From: Paenisporosarcina quisquiliarum_A | GTDB taxonomy: Bacteria > Bacillota > Bacilli > Bacillales_A > Planococcaceae | Direction of reading: 5' to 3' | Assembly (NCBI RefSeq): GCF_043641925.1 | Contig: NZ_JBHZRU010000018.1 | Coordinates: 1 to 64,000 of the forward strand | Length of the DNA: 64,000 nucleotides | Shown here: piece after piece, positions 27,681 through 35,091 of the stretch | How positions within the stretch are numbered: position 1 is the stretch's first letter | Layout: every line of letters begins with the position of its first letter | Position numbers and translations under genes: made by a program | The notes under the pieces: generated by a model | Told to the model about the DNA's origin: nothing | Databases searched by the model: none | Seen by the model: only the letters and a program-made list of their open reading frames with translations

Positions 27681-27717
27681 GAAAAAGACATCGCAATCCG
27701 ATAGTGGGAGCGATGTC
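27681..27717 (-). terminator. Terminator of the hemAT gene
   Basis: GACATCGC (27687-27694) pairs with GCGATGTC (27710-27717); on the minus strand it is followed by TTTTTC. The rest of 27523-27680 is AT-rich with no gene. Confidence 0.75.
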
Positions 27718-27726
27718 ATTCTCGTA

Positions 27727-29034
27727 TTAAATATCATGAATGGTAGAAATAAGTCGGTCAGAAGAACTTGCAACCTGTGTCGTTGCATTGGTCAGTTCGT
27801 CTAAAACGGTAGCCATCGTGACGATTTGTTCAGTTGTACGTTCGCTTTGATCTTTAATACCAGACATTGCGTCAACAATTGTGTTAAACGATAACGATAA
27901 TTGTTGTTGAGTATCAACCGATTCGTTAATTTGTGTGTCTACATGCTGGACAGATGATTCCATGTTCGTGATGCTTAATTCAGTTTGCTGAATTAAAGAC
28001 GAGACACTTTGGACTGCAGATTTTGTTTCCTCAGCTAACTTTCGAACCTCGTCAGCCACGACTGCGAAACCACGTCCGTGTTCACCAGCTCGTGCAGCTT
28101 CAATTGAAGCATTAAGCGCTAGTAAGTTCGTCTGGTCTGCGATCGATGTTACAAGTCCAACGATTTCGCTGATTTTTTGAGAAGAAATTCGTAATTTTGT
28201 CATCGTTTCTTCAAGTGTTGTCACGCTGTCCAAAATCGATTTCATTTGATTGCTTTGTTGATCTAATAATAATTTACCAGATTGTGATTTTTCTTCAGTA
28301 GAATTAACGAAGAATAACCCTTGTTTTGTAAAGCTCGCAATTTCGTCAGATTCAGCAGATAATTGTTGAATCGACGCATTGGTTTCTTCACTAATTGCAC
28401 CTAATTCTTCAGCAGTTGTGCGAACGGTAGAAATTAAACTCTCCTTGGTATCAGCTGCTTCTTGGCGTATGCGTTCATGCTGTGCATCGTACGCCTCGAT
28501 AACTAACTGTTGCTCGAAATTAAGCACTTTTGTGATCGCTTTAATTGCCAAAATGTTGTCAGCTGTAGACATATTTAATAAGAAAATAATATCAGTTAAT
28601 CCAGAAACAAAGCTTTGGAATGAACCCATATACCACTTCGTTCCAAGACCGATTCGAACATGTACATGAGCAATGGTATGACGTTGGTTTATGTATGCTT
28701 GATTAATTTGTCCTTCAAACATTTCGTCTAAATGACGACGTAAAGTTACTTTTAAGCGATCTACCGAACTATTTTTTTGAATGATTTCATTTAAGCCTGA
28801 GCCATATTCAAGTGCTTGGTAAAAATGAGTTACTAAATCCTCGAGATGAGGTTGAATATGTGGTTGAAGTTGTCGAATAACAGCCAAATCATTTTTGGTT
28901 AAGTCTATCATTTGAATCTGCTTCTCTAGTTCCTTATTATGAGATAGGTCTAGAATAACCTGCTCTTGCCAAGTTTGTGGATCTAACACAATTGATTTAT
29001 TTGTAGCTTTTTTGCTTTTAAACATAGTCACCAT
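27727..29034 (-). CDS. hemAT: HemAT-like globin-coupled aerotaxis transducer
   Basis: A soluble 435-residue chemotaxis receptor that binds oxygen through a heme. Residues about 15-195 form a sensor globin; the proximal His is the second His of IAHVHVRIGLGTKWY (about residue 125), matching B. subtilis HemAT. The C-terminal methyl-accepting domain has the highly conserved hairpin TSIADQTNLLALNASIEAARAGEHGRGFAVVADEVRKLAEET. There is no transmembrane segment, as expected. The ATG at 29034 follows AGAGGGA. It would pass oxygen signals to CheA. Confidence 0.93.
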   Translation of the reverse strand: MVTMFKSKKATNKSIVLDPQTWQEQVILDLSHNKELEKQIQMIDLTKNDLAVIRQLQPHIQPHLEDLVTHFYQALEYGSGLNEIIQKNSSVDRLKVTLRRHLDEMFEGQINQAYINQRHTIAHVHVRIGLGTKWYMGSFQSFVSGLTDIIFLLNMSTADNILAIKAITKVLNFEQQLVIEAYDAQHERIRQEAADTKESLISTVRTTAEELGAISEETNASIQQLSAESDEIASFTKQGLFFVNSTEEKSQSGKLLLDQQSNQMKSILDSVTTLEETMTKLRISSQKISEIVGLVTSIADQTNLLALNASIEAARAGEHGRGFAVVADEVRKLAEETKSAVQSVSSLIQQTELSITNMESSVQHVDTQINESVDTQQQLSLSFNTIVDAMSGIKDQSERTTEQIVTMATVLDELTNATTQVASSSDRLISTIHDI

Positions 29035-29089
29035 GCACGTGTCCCTCTTCCTTTTACAATAACTAAAATAGTCCCTACGTACCTATATA

Positions 29090-29124
29090 TCGACATGATT
29101 ACTATTTTTTTGAGAATATGTCGA
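29090..29124. promoter_or_regulatory. Inverted repeat in the divergent hemAT/peptidase promoter region
   Basis: TCGACAT (29090-29096) and ATGTCGA (29118-29124) are inverted copies 21 bases apart in the gap between the divergent genes. It may be an operator acting on both; no known regulator consensus is recognised. Confidence 0.35.
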
Positions 29125-29161
29125 CAATAAAGATTAGATTTTATGAAAAGGAGACGCGAAT

Positions 29162-29728
29162 GTGAAAAAATTTCTATCTATAGTAAATATCTTATTTTTA
29201 CTAGTTTTAGGCGGACTCCTTTTTGTTTGGATTGAGAGAGAAATCGAAAATAAGCGAATTAGAGAGGCAAGACCATTGCCTAGCGGTTTGCATACAATAG
29301 TAGAAGAAAAAAGTGTGGAATTAGTCGAACAAGCGAATGTAATAGGAATTCCTATCCTCATTACAGACGGATTTAGATCGATAGAATCACAAAATGAAAT
29401 ATACGAACAGGGTAGAACAAATAGTGGTGCTATTGTTTCCTATGCAAAAGGAGGCGAAAGTTATCATAATTACGGACTTGCGATTGATTTTGCCTTACTC
29501 AATCAAGACAACTCCATTTCTTATGATTTACAAAGAGACTCAAATGGAAATGGAAAAGCAGACTGGTTTGAAGTTGCCCGTATAGGAAAAGAACTTGGTT
29601 TTACATGGGGTGGCGACTGGCGTGGCTTTAAAGACTATCCTCACTTTGAATATACTTTAGGGTTATCTATACGTGAACTGCAAAATGGTTGGAGACTCGA
29701 AGATAGAATAGAAGAAAATAAACGATAA
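29162..29728 (+). CDS. M15-family cell-wall peptidase (CwlK/VanY-like)
   Basis: The 188-residue protein starts at GTG 29162 behind AAGGAGACG. Residues 4-24 form an uncleaved membrane anchor, so the domain acts outside the membrane. The M15 zinc site is visible: SYHNYGLAIDFAL (His and Asp ligands) and the final DYPHFEY with the His ligand and the catalytic Glu/Asp region; TDGFRSIESQNEIYEQGR is the substrate-side Arg motif. The order fits L-Ala-D-Glu endopeptidases of the CwlK type better than VanY. Confidence 0.88.
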   Translation: MKKFLSIVNILFLLVLGGLLFVWIEREIENKRIREARPLPSGLHTIVEEKSVELVEQANVIGIPILITDGFRSIESQNEIYEQGRTNSGAIVSYAKGGESYHNYGLAIDFALLNQDNSISYDLQRDSNGNGKADWFEVARIGKELGFTWGGDWRGFKDYPHFEYTLGLSIRELQNGWRLEDRIEENKR

Positions 29729-29849
29729 GTATTTAGGCTAGTGTAGGAGCCTCCATAGGTTGCAAAACTAATAATATCAAATGTATATATACCGATAGAA
29801 ATGAAATTTTATATCTATATTTTACAGAGATTTTTGTTGATTGTAATGG

Positions 29850-29980
29850 AGGCGGCGACTCCGGCGGAATCAGCAGATGATTTGTGCACCGAAAGCGAAG
29901 CGGCAGGTGCAAGAACTGAAGACCCTGGACTGAGCATCGCGAGGGAAGCGGCTGAATTCTTGCCCGAGGAAAGCGTCCGC
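29850..29980 (+). repeat. Dispersed GC-rich repeat, copy 2
   Basis: This starts GGGCGGCGACTCC-like (GGCGGCGACTCCGGCGGAAT) and ends CCCGAGGAAAGCGTCCGC. It shares long blocks with copy 1, for example CTGAAGACCCTGGACTGAGC, but has an extra internal segment of about 28 bases. It lies between convergent genes. An open frame across it exists but has no coding features. Confidence 0.75.
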
Positions 29981-30060
29981 AGCAATGGAAATCAACATTT
30001 TTATTTATTTACTGTTTGTGGTGTTGCTATAATAACCTTTTTATTTTTGAAACATGAAAG

Positions 30061-30099
30061 AGCAAGCTCCTGTTTTTACACTATAAACAGGAGCTTGCT
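30061..30099 (-). terminator. Terminator of the alkyltransferase-like gene
   Basis: Perfect 15-bp arms 30061-30075 and 30085-30099 with a nine-base loop lie 11 bases after the minus-strand stop. The T tail is weak (CTTTC). Confidence 0.75.
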
Positions 30100-30109
30100 T
30101 TCATTCTAT

Positions 30110-30415
30110 CTATTCAAACACACTCAAATCCACACGACCATCACTTAAAAACTCAACATCTTCACTTTCTAGTAACATGCGTTGCACCTCGCGTGATTCA
30201 TCGTCAGGAACAGCAATTTCTCCTTTTGCATTGACGACACGATGCCATTGCAATTGATGTTTTTCGCTCATTGTATGTAAAATACGAACAACTTGGCGAG
30301 CAGCACGAGGGCTCCCTGCTAATCTGGCAACTTGTCCATAGGTGACGACTCTGCCTGGTGGTATCTCTTTTAAAATGCGGACAACTTCTGCCGTAAATGG
30401 TTGCAATTTGCTCAC
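30110..30415 (-). CDS. Alkyltransferase-like (ATL) DNA-binding protein
   Basis: A 101-residue homologue of the C-terminal DNA-binding domain of O6-alkylguanine-DNA methyltransferase. The helix-turn-helix and arginine-finger region ARLAGSPRAARQV is present. The active-site PCHRVV is replaced by QWHRVV (Trp at about 57), the hallmark of ATL proteins, which bind bulky O6-alkylguanine and hand it to nucleotide excision repair instead of removing the alkyl group. The start is GTG 30415 behind GAGGA. It is often mis-named as a methyltransferase. Confidence 0.92.
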   Translation of the reverse strand: MSKLQPFTAEVVRILKEIPPGRVVTYGQVARLAGSPRAARQVVRILHTMSEKHQLQWHRVVNAKGEIAVPDDESREVQRMLLESEDVEFLSDGRVDLSVFE

Positions 30416-30515
30416 TCCTCACTTCCTTCATTGTAATCAAACCGAGTTCCTCGTGTCGATACAATATGATATATTACGGGTAACGAATAATTATTTTATA
30501 AAGGGGTGTTGATAG

Positions 30516-32162
30516 ATGTTTGATTGTCGAGAAGAAGTGTTGGCTTTAACGAAGCAACTTGTGCGAATTGAAAGTATTGTGAATGAGGGCGGGGAAAAGG
30601 TTGTCTCACAAGCTATTCATACCCTTATTTCGTCCTATCCATATTTCCAAGAACATACGGATAACGTCATCTATCAGCCAACTGAAGACGATGACCAAGA
30701 ACGATACAATGTCATCGCTTTTGTGAAAGGGACAAAAAGTCCTTCTAATAAAACTGTCATATTGATGGGGCATGTCGATACAGTTGGTATTGATGATTTT
30801 CAATTAAAAGAATATGCATTAGATCCTGATGCCTTAGCACAAGCGCTTCACAATGAAGAATTACCTCCAGCTGTTCGTGCCGATCTGGAGTCTGGCGAAT
30901 ACGAATTTGGACGCGGCGTGCTCGATATGAAATCAGGTGTTTCGAGTCATCTGTATTTATTAAAATACTATTCAGAACATCCTGAAGAAATGGAAGGGAA
31001 TTTGCTCGTGGTCTTTGAATGTGACGAGGAAGATGGCTCTCATGGAATCATTTCTTCTTTAACTGAACTTAAAAATCTTCGAGACACGCATGGTTTTGAA
31101 TATGTAGCGGCGATTAATGCTGACTTTGTATCTCCACGGTATAACGGGGATCCTAATCGGTACATATACAAGGGGACAGTCGGTAAGTTATTGCCATCAT
31201 TCTTTATTACCGGATCGGAAACGCATGTGGGTTCATGTTTTGAAGGAATCGATCCTAATTTCATCGCCGCTCATTTGACGAGACAAATTAGTTATAATCC
31301 TTCTCTTTGTAATGAAGCACTAGGTGAGACGACGGTACCACCGGTTTCATTGAAACAAATGGACTTAAAACCAACCTATACCGTGCAGACCGCATTATCG
31401 GCATATGTGTATTTCAATTTCTTCATTCATTCATGGTCACCGAAAGAAGTGCTCGAATTGTTGAAAGTGGAAGCTGCAACGGCGTTTGCAACAGCTTTAC
31501 ATGAATTCAAGACGCATTATCAAGCTTTCACGCAAGCAAGCGGGGAGCCAATGAATGAAATTCTATGGGAACCAAGAGTTATGACTTATGAAGAGATGGA
31601 TGAACATTTAGTTGATGAACATGGAGAAGCGTATATACAACATATGGATGAATTCAAGGGACAACTGATGTTACAAACGGAACTAGATACCCGCATGTTT
31701 GCAGCCCGAGTTGTCGAAGAAGCGTGGAAGTGGATGCCAGATAAAAACCCAGCGATTATCGTGTTCTATTCGTCGCTTTATTCGCCAAGAATAGAGCTAT
31801 CTGGTAAAACAGAACACGAAAGAAACTTATTAGATGCACTCGAAATAGCTGTCGAGACTGTACAACCGCATTATCAACATCCGATCGTGACAAAGAACTT
31901 CTTTCCTTACATCTCGGATATGAGTTTCGTCGCAATAAGTGATGATGAAGTTGGAATATCCGCTGTATCTGCGAACAACCCAGGATGGGGTACGAAGCAT
32001 TACGTCAATTACCAAGCCATTCGCGATATCAATGTTCCGGTTATTAATATAGGTCCATATGGACACGATGCGCACAAACAATACGAACGAATGGAACGTA
32101 GCTTTACACTTGATATCGTTCCGAATTTAACTAATCAGGTTATAATAGAATTAATTGGATAA
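30516..32162 (+). CDS. rocB: RocB-like M20 peptidase, arginine utilisation
   Basis: A 548-residue M20/M25/M40-family zinc hydrolase. Metal-binding motifs are VILMGHVDTV (His, Asp), EFGRGVLDMKSG (Asp) and VVFECDEEDGSHG (Glu residues). The long insert and C terminus are like B. subtilis RocB, a gene of the arginine degradation (roc) group whose exact reaction is not settled. No other roc gene is nearby here. The ATG at 30516 follows AAAGGGGTG; no sigma-54 type promoter was seen, unlike the B. subtilis roc genes. Confidence 0.85.
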   Translation: MFDCREEVLALTKQLVRIESIVNEGGEKVVSQAIHTLISSYPYFQEHTDNVIYQPTEDDDQERYNVIAFVKGTKSPSNKTVILMGHVDTVGIDDFQLKEYALDPDALAQALHNEELPPAVRADLESGEYEFGRGVLDMKSGVSSHLYLLKYYSEHPEEMEGNLLVVFECDEEDGSHGIISSLTELKNLRDTHGFEYVAAINADFVSPRYNGDPNRYIYKGTVGKLLPSFFITGSETHVGSCFEGIDPNFIAAHLTRQISYNPSLCNEALGETTVPPVSLKQMDLKPTYTVQTALSAYVYFNFFIHSWSPKEVLELLKVEAATAFATALHEFKTHYQAFTQASGEPMNEILWEPRVMTYEEMDEHLVDEHGEAYIQHMDEFKGQLMLQTELDTRMFAARVVEEAWKWMPDKNPAIIVFYSSLYSPRIELSGKTEHERNLLDALEIAVETVQPHYQHPIVTKNFFPYISDMSFVAISDDEVGISAVSANNPGWGTKHYVNYQAIRDINVPVINIGPYGHDAHKQYERMERSFTLDIVPNLTNQVIIELIG

Positions 32163-32192
32163 ACAAACTTGACCTACTGAGGGGGCATATTG

Positions 32193-32522
32193 ATGAACAT
32201 TAGAATGTCGAAAAATATAGGTTTTCAAGTACATGATGTTGAAAAGGCTAAAGAATTTTACTCGACCATTTTTGGAATGAAGGAACCTGATCAAAAAGAT
32301 GTGGATGAGGTAGAATTTAGAACAAAGAACAATTCGATTTACTTAATGGGTGGAATTGAAAATCTCGGCCCCATAATGGAAGTGGTCGTCAGCGATTTAG
32401 ATGAAGCAAAGAAGCACTTTGTCGAAAATGGTTGTGAAGTCGTTAGGTGGAATGGCAAAGGGAAAGACTGTTACATTAAAGATCCTTTTGGGATGATATT
32501 TAATGTTTGGGAAGAGTCATGA
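32193..32522 (+). CDS. VOC/glyoxalase-fold protein
   Basis: A 109-residue single-domain vicinal-oxygen-chelate protein from ATG 32193, behind GAGGGGG. The beta-alpha-beta-beta-beta pattern is visible (IGFQVHDVEKAKEFYSTIFGMKEP, then VVVSDLDEAKKHFVENGCEVV, ending YIKDPFGMIFNVWE). Family members include glyoxalases, dioxygenases and resistance proteins, usually as dimers. It follows rocB by 30 bases and may be co-transcribed. Substrate unknown. Confidence 0.85.
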   Translation: MNIRMSKNIGFQVHDVEKAKEFYSTIFGMKEPDQKDVDEVEFRTKNNSIYLMGGIENLGPIMEVVVSDLDEAKKHFVENGCEVVRWNGKGKDCYIKDPFGMIFNVWEES

Positions 32523-32605
32523 TTTAGCATTCAATAAAGAATTGGGCATTATTTAGTCTTCTCATGGTAAGATGGAGATAGCGTATAAACGAAGGAGCAA
32601 ACTAC

Positions 32606-32887
32606 ATGAAAATTACAAATCATTTATTTGATAAAATTAATGACCCTACTGGAATTATTGAAGGTGACCGTTACGAATTCTTATTAGACCTTGAAATTGA
32701 TGAGGAAGATGAGTTATTCACAGAAGGTGGCGTCGACCTACGTGTCATTATAGCTTCAGATGACAATGGTTTGCGTATTGTCCAGTATTACTTCACAGAT
32801 AAAGGAACGAAAACGACAATGGATTTCGCTCTTGAAGATGATGAAGAAGCTGAAATTTTAGCATTTTGTAAAGAAAAAATGGCATAA
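32606..32887 (+). CDS. Small acidic conserved-type protein
   Basis: A 93-residue acidic protein, starting MKITNHLFDKINDPTGIIEGDRYEF and ending EEAEILAFCKEKMA. Clustered Asp/Glu (LEIDEEDELF, LEDDEEAE), no membrane span. It looks like one of the small uncharacterised Bacillales families, possibly DUF6509, but I cannot confirm that. A good AAGGAGC site and a strong terminator right after it support a real single gene. Confidence 0.7.
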   Translation: MKITNHLFDKINDPTGIIEGDRYEFLLDLEIDEEDELFTEGGVDLRVIIASDDNGLRIVQYYFTDKGTKTTMDFALEDDEEAEILAFCKEKMA

Positions 32888-32892
32888 TTAAT

Positions 32893-32936
32893 AATCCTTT
32901 TAAACCAATTCATCAGGTTTAAAAGGATTATTTTTT
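32893..32936 (+). terminator. Intrinsic terminator
   Basis: Perfect 14-bp arms 32893-32906 and 32916-32929, then A and six T. Confidence 0.9.
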
Positions 32937-33070
32937 ATTTATGGATATCTGAATAAGAAAAGTCTTACCTAGCACTATAATGGGTGCGCAATTTTCTAAT
33001 TTCCACACCTTATCACTTTCATTTACCTGTAAAACTCTTGTACCATGTAGAGGAAAAGGAGGGCTGCCAA

Positions 33071-33358
33071 TTGAAGGATGACCATCACGCAAAAATTCAA
33101 TATACACTTGTTGAACGTAAAATCGATTATCATTACCAACTCCAAAAAATTGCAACCAAGCATGAATTAGTTGTGACTAGAGATGAAGTGATCACGGCTA
33201 CAACTGCCTTCGGTTTACACCAAGTGCTAGATGTCTCCTACAAGCCATTTTCATCAGAAGCAGGGATCCTGTATCTCCATACCAACCAAGGTGTTTTTCC
33301 ATTTCATATTCACTCAAATCCTTCTACCTTTATTGAGACTTTTCGTTTATTTAAATAA
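33071..33358 (+). CDS. Small hypothetical protein, PH-like
   Basis: The start is taken as TTG 33071, seven bases after AAAGGAGGG, giving 95 residues beginning MKDDHHAKIQYTLVERKIDY; the longer upstream frame lacks a site. The sequence is beta-rich and ends GVFPFHIHSNPSTFIETFRLFK, like bacterial PH-domain proteins. No family is certain. It converges with the CapA-like gene three bases away. Confidence 0.6.
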   Translation: MKDDHHAKIQYTLVERKIDYHYQLQKIATKHELVVTRDEVITATTAFGLHQVLDVSYKPFSSEAGILYLHTNQGVFPFHIHSNPSTFIETFRLFK

Positions 33359-33361
33359 AGC

Positions 33362-34519
33362 CTATTCTACAATCAAAAGTTCATCGATAAAGGTTGCCAT
33401 ATGATGCTGAGTCGACTCGGAATATTGTTTGTGATCAATTAAATGGGCATCTGTTAACACATCCATTGGAATGATTTCAAAGTCACGATTATTTGTATGA
33501 TGGGTGTAAGTGGATATGAAGTTTGGTTCGTTTAATGTGATGGTAGATTTCCCTTGAAAGATCGTTTTAGTTACTTCAATGCCCCCAATTCCACCAATTC
33601 GTCTATCTAACCCTATTTGACCGGACAAAAAGTTCCCTAAACTATACATAATAAACGTTTTAGAACCATCTGGCCTTTCAATCCAATCCATTGGCTGCAA
33701 TACATGTGGATGGTGGCCAATAATGATATCCACTCCCATAGTTGATAGTTCGCGAGCGAGTTCAAGTTGGGAGGTACTTGGTAAACTTTCGTACTCATTT
33801 CCCCAATGCATCGAGACCACTACAACATCTGATGATTCCTTGGCTTTACGAACATCTTGTTGAATGAGCGGTAAGTCAATTAGGTTAATTAAATACGGTT
33901 TATCTTCTGGAACCGGCATGCCATTCGTTCCGTAGCTATAGGCTAAAAATGAAAACGTAATATCGTTTTTCGTCAAAGTTCGAATTTCTTCTCGATCTTC
34001 AAATGACTGAAATGCGCCTGTATATGGCATTTGAATTTGATTCCAATAGGATAAGGCATTTTGAATGGCTTGTTCACCCTTATCCATCGTATGGTTATTC
34101 GCTAGTGTCACAATGTCGATCCCCGCATCCTTCAAAGCATCGCCAATTTCAAAAGGACTATTAAAAAGCGGATAGCTAGAGAGTCCTAACTCTTTTCCAC
34201 CAATCATCGTTTCTTGGTTTGCCACTGCAATATCTGCACTTTCTAACAAAGGTTTTACTTGGGTAAACATAGGAGAGAAATCATAAGTGCCTTCAGGGGT
34301 TGCCGCATCTTTGTACACAGGTTGATGGAGAAGGATATCACCAATAGCCACTAACTTGGCTCTTTTGACGATAGGTTTGTCCAATTTTTTAGGCTGTATC
34401 GGTTCAATTTCCATGGCATGGGTGACTGGTTCAACTTCAACATTAAAATCAATAGAAGAGGACTCCTCACAACCACCGAGGAAAACAAACAGGGCAAATA
34501 GAATGATATATTTTTTCAA
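33362..34519 (-). CDS. CapA-family lipoprotein (poly-gamma-glutamate synthesis type)
   Basis: The 385-residue protein has a lipoprotein signal MKKYIILFALFVFLGGC (Cys17) and a calcineurin-like metallophosphatase fold of the CapA group: AIGDILLHQPVY, ANQETMIGG, TLANNHTMDKG, VVSMHWGNEY and IIGHHPHVLQPMDW supply the Asp, His and Asn ligands. CapA/PgsA proteins work in poly-gamma-glutamate capsule export, but many stand alone, as here with no capBC near, and their role is then unknown. It is on the outer face of the membrane. Confidence 0.85.
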   Translation of the reverse strand: MKKYIILFALFVFLGGCEESSSIDFNVEVEPVTHAMEIEPIQPKKLDKPIVKRAKLVAIGDILLHQPVYKDAATPEGTYDFSPMFTQVKPLLESADIAVANQETMIGGKELGLSSYPLFNSPFEIGDALKDAGIDIVTLANNHTMDKGEQAIQNALSYWNQIQMPYTGAFQSFEDREEIRTLTKNDITFSFLAYSYGTNGMPVPEDKPYLINLIDLPLIQQDVRKAKESSDVVVVSMHWGNEYESLPSTSQLELARELSTMGVDIIIGHHPHVLQPMDWIERPDGSKTFIMYSLGNFLSGQIGLDRRIGGIGGIEVTKTIFQGKSTITLNEPNFISTYTHHTNNRDFEIIPMDVLTDAHLIDHKQYSESTQHHMATFIDELLIVE

Positions 34520-34677
34520 GACATACCCACCTTTTTGAGAAATACATGCATGTTAGCATTGCTTAAATGTATGTCCAATAAGCGGGTGTTATTATGAAAA
34601 AGTCATAATTGACAAAATTCAGTCATTCGCATATTCTAACTATGAAAGTAAATGTGCTCGAAAGAGGAGATTATTTT

Positions 34678-34701
34678 ATGAGTGTGAATGTTCTTAACTA
34701 A
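34678..34701 (+). CDS. Seven-residue leader peptide upstream of the MutS2-like gene
   Basis: The open frame encodes M-S-V-N-V-L-N-stop, starting at ATG 34678 with a strong AAGAGGAGA site eight bases upstream. Its 3' part (TGTTCTTAAC, 34689-34698) is one arm of an inverted repeat whose partner GTTAAGAACA is at 34780-34789. This is the arrangement of ribosome-stalling leaders that control ABC-F, erm and HflXr-type antibiotic response genes. No protein function of its own is expected. Confidence 0.65.
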   Translation: MSVNVLN

Positions 34702-34799
34702 CCCGTTAATTGAATACGGTCTTGAATAAAGCCAAAACCCATAAATTGATTGGGTTATTTAGTATGCGCTTTTCAAGAATGTTAAGAACAAGCATCATA

Positions 34800-35069
34800 G
34801 CAATGAAGAATGGATATGTAATTTCCAGCTATGGCATGTATTTGTCATCGCTTTTTTTTATGCTGATTAGTGAGTGAAGTTTTCGGAAATCAGTATAAGA
34901 AAATACATCGCTTTCACCATTTTGGTGTAACGTGATTTTCTAATGGGAATTTATTTTGAGGTGGCCTTAAAACTCAAGTTGAATTCTTTATGAATGAAGG
35001 AAAAGACTATCCAGCATAAGTAGGTCAATCTTCAAAGCCATCATGAGTGTTTTCATGGTGGCTTTTTTT
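34800..35069 (+). promoter_or_regulatory. Tandem-terminator attenuator region of the MutS2-like gene
   Basis: Terminator one pairs 34800-34818 with 34835-34851 (imperfect) and is followed by eight T (34852-34859); CATAGC (34795-34800) and GCTATG (34828-34833) offer a competing stem. Terminator two pairs 35035-35046 with 35053-35064 and is followed by T (to 35069), 23 bases before the ATG. GTGGC at about 34961 could pair with GCCAT of terminator two as antiterminator. The whole 34540-35091 gap is thus leader RNA. Confidence 0.65.
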
Positions 35070-35091
35070 ATTTGAAAAAGGAGGAAAATAA

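Noticed and set aside
29801..30148. Open frame of 115 codons on the plus strand
   Set aside because: It runs through the dispersed repeat and the terminator of the converging gene, has no ribosome site and an unnatural composition.
30110..30415. Calling the gene a methylated-DNA methyltransferase (ogt)
   Set aside because: The reactive Cys is replaced by Trp.
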